Below, piece by piece: positions 51,698 through 58,798 of a DNA stretch of 58,798 bases; within the stretch, counting starts at the first letter, position 1; the number at the start of each line of letters is the position of its first letter. Where the stretch lies: assembly GCA_902651635.1 (NCBI GenBank), contig CACRSC010000034.1:250769-309566 (forward strand), given 5' to 3'. The notes below the pieces were generated by a model. That model did no database searches. It was given only the letters and a program-made list of their open reading frames with translations, and was not told the DNA's origin. This DNA is from Mastigamoeba balamuthi. Taxonomy: Eukaryota > Evosea > Mastigamoebida > Mastigamoebidae. Position numbers and translations under genes: made by a program.

Positions 51698-52009
51698 TAC
51701 CAGCGCAGCGGCGTATCGCAAGCGAAGAGTCCCTCAGTGTCAATCGTCCAGGTGCTCACGGCTCTTCGCAAGATGGCGGGTCTTCCGGGATTGCGTGCTC
51801 GAGTACAGAAAGACAATGTCCAGAGCCGCGAGTGAGACACAACATCGAAGTCACTGGAGGTAAGACTGATGTTTCTTCTTGAGGTCCGCAAGATCCCACT
51901 CTCCATCTGCCTCAATTGCAAAAAAAACCAGCGGACTCTTTTTGCTCTGATACTGTCGGGATGTCCAACCCACGCAGTGTAACAAGGCCCTGTGCAGACC
52001 ACCGCAGTA

Positions 52010-53940
52010 CTACTGCACCTGATCGATCTCGACGAGCGTTACCAGCGCTGCCCCCGTCGCTGCCTCTTCTGCTGCCGGAGCCATCACGAGTTCCAACCCG
52101 AATTCCTGCGGCCCATGAGTCGGCCACGTGCACAACAAAGGGCCAGGGCTGCGAGAGGAGGGGGACGCACTTTCTCGACGGCCAAGCGCAGCAGAGCAGA
52201 CTTGCGCAGAGCGTTGCCGCCGCCGACGACCCTGCGCCGTCCGCGCAGCGCCTCGTGGGGCACCATGTCGACGAGGTTGCGGACGATGCCCAGTGCCAGG
52301 GCGGCAGCGAGCCTGCCCACAGAGAAGTTGCCCAGCGTGAGGCCCTCGATGAGCCCCCGGGCCCCGGGGTCGCTGCGCTCGCCCGAGAAGCGCGGGCGCA
52401 CGACGAGCTCGCCGACGTCGCCACGGCGCAGGCACTCGAGGCCCAGCTGCGTGATGCGCGCGTAGACCGCGTCGTCGCTGCCCGCCAGCAGCGCGCAGTC
52501 GCCCAGCCCGAGGTCCCCGAGCCACGACTTGATCACATCGACGAGCCACTGCGAGCGCAGAGTCAACAGAGTCAGTGCGCGCTCGCGCAACGGTAGACGA
52601 CCTTCCACGCGGCGCCACCGCAGAGCGAGGCGGCCGTGAGCACAGTGCGGCCGTGCGTGAAGGGCCGGAGCTCGNAGTGCGCGCTCCCGCAACGGTAGAC
52701 GACCTTCCACGCGGCGCCACCGCAGAGCGAGGCGGCCGTGAGCACAGTGCGGCCGTGCGTGAAGGGCCGGAGCTCGTAGGGCTGCCCCGGCCTCTGCGGG
52801 AGCTGCGCGCCGGGGGGCAGGACGACGGCGAGCTGCCCGCCCGTGCCGACGTTGACGACGATGTCCTCGAGCGGCGCCTGCGTGACCGACAGCAGCACTG
52901 CCTGGAAGTCGCCGATGGCCACGTGCACGGGTATGCCAGCGGGGAGGCCGGTGCTCTGGGCGACCGCCGCGCAGACACGGCCCGCTACGGAGCCCGTGGG
53001 CAGCACAGCGGGCATCACCGACGGCGGGATGCCGCAGGCGCGGAGGGCGGGCTCGTCCCAGCAACAGGCCTCGCGGTCAAAGAGGCCGAACGAGGCCGCG
53101 TTGGTGGGGTCGATCGAGGGTACGGCGGTGTCGCAGAGCAGGCGGACGAAGAGGTCCATGACGGTCAGGGCCACGCAGGGCTCGGAGGGCAGCTCGCCCC
53201 TGCTGGACCACCAAGCGAGCGTGGCGCACCCGAACCCTGATGCCAGCGAGTGACTGCTCGTAGCCAGCTTCCCCAGAAACTGTGCATCACACCTACATCG
53301 GCACGAGCAGGAGTTGTTACATGGAGAGCACGGATGGTTGACGCAACGACAGATACAAACGCAAAACACACTCTCACACAAGACGAGTACGACATTGCAA
53401 TTGAAGAACGCGAGAAAAAACAGAGCAGCATAGCAGTTGCTGAACAACAGCGCCACATAGCACAACACCAAGGACGCATAGACATGGAGCACAGGAGACA
53501 ACTACTGCACCGCCCTGCTTTACACCACGAAAATTGAGACAAAAGCGACTCCCTCTTGGGAAACAAAAAACGCGCGAGACTCAAAGCACTGGCGATGACG
53601 TCGCGTGGGAACAATTCGACGGCGTCTGGAAAACCGAGGGCGGGGACAGGGAGCACCTCTGGTCGCGCCAGTCGACAAAGGGCGAGAGGGCGCGGACGCC
53701 GGGGGCAGGGGAGACGAGGACGACGCCGTGCATCTGCCCCGTGACGCCCACCGACGTGACGGAGCGCAGCTGCGGGGCGCCCAGCGAGCGCACGAGGCCG
53801 AGGGCCGTGGCGACGATGCCCGGGGCGTCTGCGGGGTCGTGCCACGTGGGCGCTGACGACGACGCCACAACTGCACGTGTGGCAGCGTCCACCAGCACGG
53901 CAGCAACCTTGGAGGTCCCGATGTCCACGCCCAGCAGCAT
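52010..53940 (-). CDS. SHPK: Sedoheptulokinase-like FGGY carbohydrate kinase
   Basis: Phosphorylates sedoheptulose, feeding sedoheptulose-7-phosphate to the pentose phosphate pathway. Exon 1 is 53940-53657 (MLLGVDIGTSKVAAVLVDAA phosphate-binding motif; SVTSVGVTGQMHGVVL). Exon 2 begins at 53292 and splices to give FVDWRDQRCDAQFLGKLATS then SGFGCATLAWW, which matches animal SHPK order. SIDPTNAASFGLFD, LPTGSVAGRVC, VAIGDFQAVLLSV, VNVGTGGQLAVVLP and SLCGGAAWK follow. The last exon starts at about 52553 (WLVDVIKSWLGDLGL), with FSGERSDP, LGNFSVGRLAAALALG and VVGGGNALRKS, ending at 52010. A 101-bp direct repeat around an N at 52675 interrupts exon 2; removing one unit restores the expected frame, so the break is an assembly artefact. 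Xylulokinase is less likely given the GFGCATLAW motif. Confidence 0.87.
52574..52776 (+). repeat. 101-bp direct repeat around a single N at 52675
   Basis: 52574-52674 and 52676-52776 are identical except for one base (GCTCGCGC against GCTCCCGC). It lies inside the sedoheptulokinase coding region and breaks it. Same signature as the repeats around 11016 and 40000. Confidence 0.92.
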
Positions 53941-55288
53941 CCCCAGCCTCGGACAAACTTCCTGAGCGCACTGAACTGAATGTGAGCGTTTGCAACGAGA
54001 ATATCTGCTGAGATAAATATCGGGGTGAATCAAATCTGTTCACCCTTTTTGCCTTGTGCAGGGCCCAACAGGATGCCAGAGTGGAACCCCAGAAGGCAGT
54101 ATTGACTACTAATCTAACGCTGAATGATCTCAGAAAGAGGGGCCTGAAAATTGAACTGAGAGAAAGCATTGCAATATGCCTTCAACAATTATTGGTATAC
54201 TATGATTGAGTAAAGACTGCTCTATGACAACTTTCAACACAAAGCAGAAATCTATTATTGAATGGAATGACAAAAGTGGAACATCTCAGAGAAAACCTAG
54301 CAGGTAATCACCTGTCTTGCTCTTGTCAGCTGGGTAATTCAGAAGATCTGTCACACTTTTTGATCTTCTCTATTACATATTTATATGTCTGTGAAGAGCC
54401 AATGAGCTGGAACGAGTTTCTGGCCTGGCTTTAAGGATTGTAAATTGGCCAGAGAAACCTGATGAAGTGTAAATCACTGTGGACATGGTGGGAAACAATG
54501 CAAATGGCTTGGCTCTGGCATACTGGGATGAGATGTCACAGATACTGTCACATATAGTCAGTTATGTTGCAGCAGGTCTGATAGCATTGCACCAGACAGC
54601 AGGCTTTGTTTTTTCTACAAGTTTGCCTCAAAGTACCTGAACAGTAGGATTACATGAATACTGCCAGGGGTTGATGCACACGAGCTTGCTCCTGGGTTGA
54701 AGGAGTACTTGATGGCTCATCATGTTGATGCAATACAGAAACAACCCAGAAGTTTCTGAACAACCTAAGAACACACTTCCTTTGATTGTATCTGAATGAA
54801 TTGCAGGAACAGTACTGTTGCAGACACAGATTCTACACATTTAGCATTTAGCACATAGCCAGTAGCATTAACCAAAACCAGCAATGAGTGTAACTCTTCC
54901 ATGACACTCTGTTAACAGTATCTGACAACAAATCAGCCCTGCAACCTGATGAAGCTATATCTTTTGAAGATAAAAAGTCTGCATAAATCCAATAAGAAAA
55001 GGCCTTTTTTGTGGTGACAACATAAAGGTCCTGAGAGCAGGCAGGCAATCACAGACTTCCAGTTCAACTTCTTGATCATTGCTTCGTGATGGATACTGAT
55101 CACTATTCCCTTACTGCACCATTCAGTGGAAGGATCTGTCAGGCAACCCACCCCCTCGCCACCCACCCATTCTATCTCTTGTTTATCTATTCAATTATTA
55201 CACAGGCCACCGATTCAATGTTGTTTGCATTCAGCCAGCACAACCTCTGATACAGGACAGGTGGGATGAGGTGTGAGGTGCCTTGTGC
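53941..55288. other. AT-rich, CpG-poor island without recognised genes
   Basis: From about 54.03 to 55.27 kb the sequence changes abruptly: AT-rich, with very few CpG and many TG/CA dinucleotides by eye. Neighbouring genes are very CpG-rich. Short frames (for example minus 54628-54840 and 54848-55048) show no family motifs. It may be an inserted element, now decayed, or methylated silent DNA. Confidence 0.6.
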
Positions 55289-57047
55289 TCAGAAGTACTC
55301 TAGCCGTGCATGAAGGTAGAGGAGAGATCCGAGTTTCTGGACCTTCTTGCGTGTGAGGTCCGTGGGCTTCTTGAACAGGTCAAGGACCACAGGTCCCTCC
55401 TTGATGTTTGCACGCTCCAGGACGGCCCAGCACTTCGTCGACACGTAGTTCCCCTTGGCCTTCCAGTGCTTGACCTCAAACACCACTGCGAGCCCCTCCC
55501 CCATCGCATCGACGGGGGTGACGAACTTCACGCAGCACCCGAACTCGAGCTCCGTTCCCGTGGCCCCCGTGGCCCGCGGCGTCTCCTGGGGAGGCTCGAC
55601 CTCCTGCCCGAGCGCATCTGGGAAGAGGGGGAGCGTCAGAGGCGGAGGGGGCAAGACACGCCAGCTCGGGGCTCACCAACGAGGCTCACGGTCATGTGGA
55701 CCTCGCGCATCTTGTCGGCTTTGAACGCGATCGTCGCACGCTCGATGTGGACGCAGAGGTTGTTGGTGCCGTCGATGAGCTTGTCGATCCTCTGCCGCGG
55801 TGACAGGCGCGGCTTGGGGAGCGTCGTCGACGCAGCGGCGGCGGTGCCAGCGGTCGGCGCGGACGCCGCCCTGTTCCTCGTCAGGATAAGCTTCGGAGAG
55901 AACTTGTGCATCATCGACCTCGGCGACGTCGACTTGGGGGGCGGCGACGTCGCGGGGGACGTCGTCGGCGCCAGCCCCGGGGCCGTGTCGACGGGGGCGT
56001 CCACCGTGGCCTCGCTCTCCTCCTCCGACACGACGCCCACCAGCGAGTCGCGCAGGCTGTGCAGGTCCACGGGGAACGTCGCCCCAGCGGGCTTGGTCCC
56101 CTCGATCACTGCCGTATCGCAGAGCAGCAGCGCAGTGGTGAGATGGGTGGAAGGCGCTCGGCCATCGCCTGTCAATTGATTCGCGACAAGGAGAAAAGCG
56201 GTTCTGTGTGGCAATCGCAGTCCACTACGCCGACACGTAGGCACTCACACGTCATTTTTACCGCATCGGTGCTTCGCTTTTCGTCGGCAATCCGGGTTTT
56301 TGCGCACCGCCCAGAACGGAAGTGAAAAAAGAGCGTGCAGGAAATGCGACCGAATTTCTCGCGCGACAAGTGTGTCACCGCTGACGCAACGTGGAACACG
56401 TGGGTGCGGGGGCCCTGCACCTGGCAGGATCTTGCGGAGGTAGTCGAGGGGGATGACCTCGTCGGCCTGGCGGGCGTGGAGCAGGAGCTCGCGCCTGCGG
56501 AGGAGGAGGAGGAGGCGGGCCTTGGACATGGCCACCCGCTCCTGCCGCCCCAGCCCCTCCGCCTCGGCCGCGATGGCCGCCGCGATCCTGCGCGGGCGTC
56601 AGTGGGGATGCCAGGGGTTGAGTGAGAGCCCCGATGCGGGATGCAGAGAGAGGGGCACACAGTGACACGTGGGGCGCACACAGACGTGCAGTGACTCAGA
56701 GCCGCGACCCCAACAGGGAAAAAAGCACGTGTGGTGCAGCGACGGGCACAGCAGAGGAGCCGCAGCGGAGAGAGTGGAGCGAGGGAGGGAGATGGGGAGG
56801 GGAGGCATCACGGAATGGCACGAGCCGAGGAAGAGAGAGCGGCCCCTCTGAGGCGAGGCGGAGCAGAGGAGCTAAAAATAGCCGCATAGGAGAGAGAGAG
56901 AGGGGAGGGGAGTGGGGGCGAGAGACGAGAGACGCGGGGGGCAGACCTGCTGTACTGCTCGCAGGCCTCGACGTGCTGGCCCCACGAGTCGCGCTCCACC
57001 GCGTCGGCGAGCGTGTGGGCCCACTTGGCTCTCTGGGGTGCCGCCAT
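55289..57047 (-). CDS. AIDA: AIDA-like protein (axin interactor, dorsalization-associated)
   Basis: Exons 57047-56947, 56587-56421, 56108-55677 and 55617-55289 give 342 residues. The N-terminal helical domain starts MAAPQRAKWAHTLADAVERD and continues SWGQHVEACEQYSRIAA, equivalent to the FDSWGQLVEAIDEYQ block of animal AIDA. IPLDYLRKILP and FPVDLHSLRDSL follow. A low-complexity Ala/Pro/Ser/Thr linker leads to the C-terminal C2 domain: NNLCVHIERATIAFKADKM, then FEVKHWKAKGNYVSTKCWAV, VLDLFKKPTDLTRKKVQKL and LLYLHARLEYF, close to the FKHYKPKKRFTSTKCFA and ELYKKPTDFKRKKLQLL blocks of animal AIDA. In animals AIDA binds axin and phosphoinositides; the role in a protist is unknown. It is divergent from Elp1 with about 400 bp between the starts. 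Confidence 0.9.
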
Positions 57048-57453
57048 CCCGGGGGGGCTGTCGCGTCGGGTTGGCGGGATAACCGCTCGCAAGCACCGCT
57101 GACTCTGTGCCGGCAAGACAATCAACGAAAACCCGAATCCTGACGTAATCGGCACAGCCGGAGAAAGATATCGGGGCCCAGATGCGGCGGGCGTCTCGCT
57201 CCGGCGGGGCGCAACGAGGCTAGCCGCGGGCTGCGGACTGCTCTGCTGGCACGGATGCTGCCGTCACCCCCACGTCAGATATTCCAGGATATCAACTACA
57301 TGTTCAATAAACCCGGATTCAGCCCAGTACTCTTGAAATATGAATTGAAACAGTGACAAGTACATTTTGGAGCAAAATCACTCGTTCGATGGTCTTCGAG
57401 ATTTATGTATCCAAAGATATTTCTCTGATTTTTCATTGAATCTCTCGCGGCCG
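57048..57453. promoter_or_regulatory. Bidirectional AIDA/ELP1 intergenic region
   Basis: The two genes start 406 bp apart on opposite strands, so this span must hold both promoters. AT-rich stretches occur near 57290-57440; no clear TATA was assigned. Confidence 0.45.
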
Positions 57454-58798
57454 ATGCGCAACCTGACCGTCTGCGGCGCCGCCGTCTCCGCGAGCCTGGG
57501 CGACGCCGCGCCCTGCGAGCTGCGCCCTGGCCACCTGGACGTCGAGTCGGGCGCCCTGTACACGTGCGGCGTCTCCCGCTCCGCTCTGCACCGCGTCGCC
57601 ACCGCCTCTCGCCCGTCGTCGTCGTCGTCGTCGTCGTCGTCGAGCGTCACAGCCGTGCGGGGGTCTCTCGGCCCGTTTGCGCGCCTGAAACGCGGTGGGG
57701 CTGGCAGGTGGCGGGGCTGGAGGGCGCCGCGGGGCGTGTGGTGGACGTGCAGGTGATGCCCGACGCCGGCGCCGTCTGCGTGGCCTCGGCCGCCGGCGAG
57801 CTCGCGCACTACCCGCTGCCCTCGAGCGACTCCCACGTCTGCGCACCCCCTCCCCGCCTCTCGCACTCGGCTGCTCGACGTCGCCTCACTGACTGGGCCC
57901 CTGGGCTCCTCTGGGGCGCGCGGCCTGCAGGCTGAGGTGCTCTGCGTGGTCCCTGGCGGCCTCTGCGCGCTCTGCTGGTCGCCCGACCACCAGGTCCGGT
58001 TCCCTTGCGCTTTTCCGACGCGTTTCCGACGGGTTTCCCTTGCTGGGGCGCTGGGCAGACGGCGGCAGGGGTCACAGCCGACGGCAGCGCGCTGGTGTTT
58101 GTGCGGGACGAGTGCAGCAGCGTCTGCAGCGCCGGGCAGCTCGAGGGCGCCGCTCCCGGGGGCGACGTCCGCGTGACGTGGTGCGGCGACGGCAGCCACG
58201 TGGCCGTCAACTACGCGAGGGCCTCGGGCGCGCGGGCCCTGGCCGTCTACCGGGCCTCTGACGGCTCGCTGGCGTCGGTCTGCGAGACGCCCGCCGACCT
58301 TCTCAGCCCCGCCGCGTGGCGGTGCCCACCCCGCTCGGCCCTCCTGCCCTGCCGGCCTCCCCTCCACTCGCTGAGACGCGCGCGCGCACAGGCCGTCGGG
58401 CAACGTCGTGGCCGTTGCCAGCGCGAGGCAGGTGCTCATGTACGAGCGCGTCGGGACGCTCAGGCACTCGTTCGACGTCGAGGGCGGCGCCGTCAGGTCC
58501 GCCCGTCCTCGTGCTCCCTCCCAGCACGAGCTCACGATGCCGCACCCCCGCAGCCAGCTCGAGTGGAGCTCGTCGTCGGACGTGCTGGCCGTCTGCGTGG
58601 GGGCCGCCGTGCAGCTGTGGTGCGAGAGCAACTGGCGCTGGCAGCTCAAGCAGGTCCTCTCGTTCGGCGGGCCCGTCTCGGCCGTCTTCGACCCCGAGGA
58701 CCCCGCGAGGCTCCTCGCCGTCGCCTGCGGCCGCCTGCACGACGTGCGCCTCCACGCGCGCTACGACGTCTCGCGCGACCGCTCGTGCACCGCCGCCG
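57454..58798 (+). CDS. ELP1: Elongator complex protein 1 (IKI3/IKAP family), 5' part
   Basis: Scaffold of the Elongator complex that modifies wobble uridines in tRNA. The start is set at MRNLTVCGAAVSASLG because family members begin MRNL. Exons 57454-57654, 57708-57836, 57931-57993, 58059-58321, 58392-58496 and 58554 onward. N-terminal WD40 blades match the family: VCVASAAGELAHYPL, LCALCWSPDHQ, VRVTWCGDGSHVAVNY, AWRPSGNVVAVAS, LEWSSSSDVLAVC and VQLWCESNWRWQLKQVLSF (human counterpart VQLWTVGNYHWYLKQSLSF). Exon 1 contains a (TCG)n run at about 57615-57641 that encodes poly-Ser. The gene is cut by the window edge, so the TPR part is not visible. Confidence 0.93.
57615..57641 (+). repeat. (GTC/TCG)n microsatellite in ELP1 exon 1
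   Basis: Nine trinucleotide units encode a poly-Ser tract in the first blade region, near the end of the exon; likely to vary in length. Confidence 0.8.

Noticed and set aside
52010-53940. Xylulokinase or glycerol kinase
   Set aside because: The N-terminal motif could fit several FGGY kinases, but GVTGQMHGVV, DWRDQRC, SGFGCATLAWW and NAASFGLFD follow sedoheptulokinase order more closely.

Overview
The window is nuclear DNA of a GC-rich, intron-rich unicellular eukaryote. Spliceosomal introns are short (about 55-480 bp), donors are mostly GTGCG/GTACG, and coding third positions are nearly all G or C. The gene content (Sac/5-phosphatase protein, AIDA, Elp1, sedoheptulokinase, chagasin-type inhibitors, GH7 glycosidases, RING-B-box-NHL protein) suggests an amoebozoan-type protist. 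An Archamoebae-like or other free-living amoeba is my guess from content only; no rRNA or mitochondrial marker is present to settle it.

Layout: (1) 0.66-5.26 kb, a Sac-domain phosphoinositide phosphatase followed by a degenerate 5-phosphatase-like region. (2) 5.9-12.9 kb, a zinc alcohol dehydrogenase flanked by a small secreted-protein family, with a near-identical 1.87-kb direct repeat joined by one N that is probably an assembly overlap. (3) 12.9-15.0 kb, decayed sequence including an ankyrin-repeat pseudogene. (4) 15.3-35.8 kb, ten genes or gene copies for secreted two-domain chagasin-like (MEROPS I42) cysteine-peptidase inhibitors. They share one three-exon architecture with a split signal peptide and a bipartite TGACGTCA/TGACGTGT promoter module; at least one copy is a pseudogene. 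(5) 36.4-42.4 kb, a RING/B-box/NHL gene, tRNA-Pro(CGG) (duplicated around an N) and an L-threonine aldolase. (6) 42.6-49.75 kb, two genes for secreted, probably membrane-anchored proteins that carry three and two complete GH7-like catalytic modules in a row. (7) 49.9-58.8 kb, a divergent pair of small paralogues, sedoheptulokinase, a CpG-poor AT-rich island, AIDA, and the 5' part of Elp1.

Functional reading: about half of the window encodes secreted products (GH7 modules, chagasin-like inhibitors, small Cys-containing proteins). Together they look like a secretome or phagosome island: multi-headed cellulase-like enzymes for polysaccharide digestion and a co-regulated battery of inhibitors for papain-family peptidases. 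That link is inference. The most notable items are the multi-catalytic GH7 polypeptides, the chagasin array with its common promoter module, and GC-AG introns at one homologous splice site in four of the ten array members.
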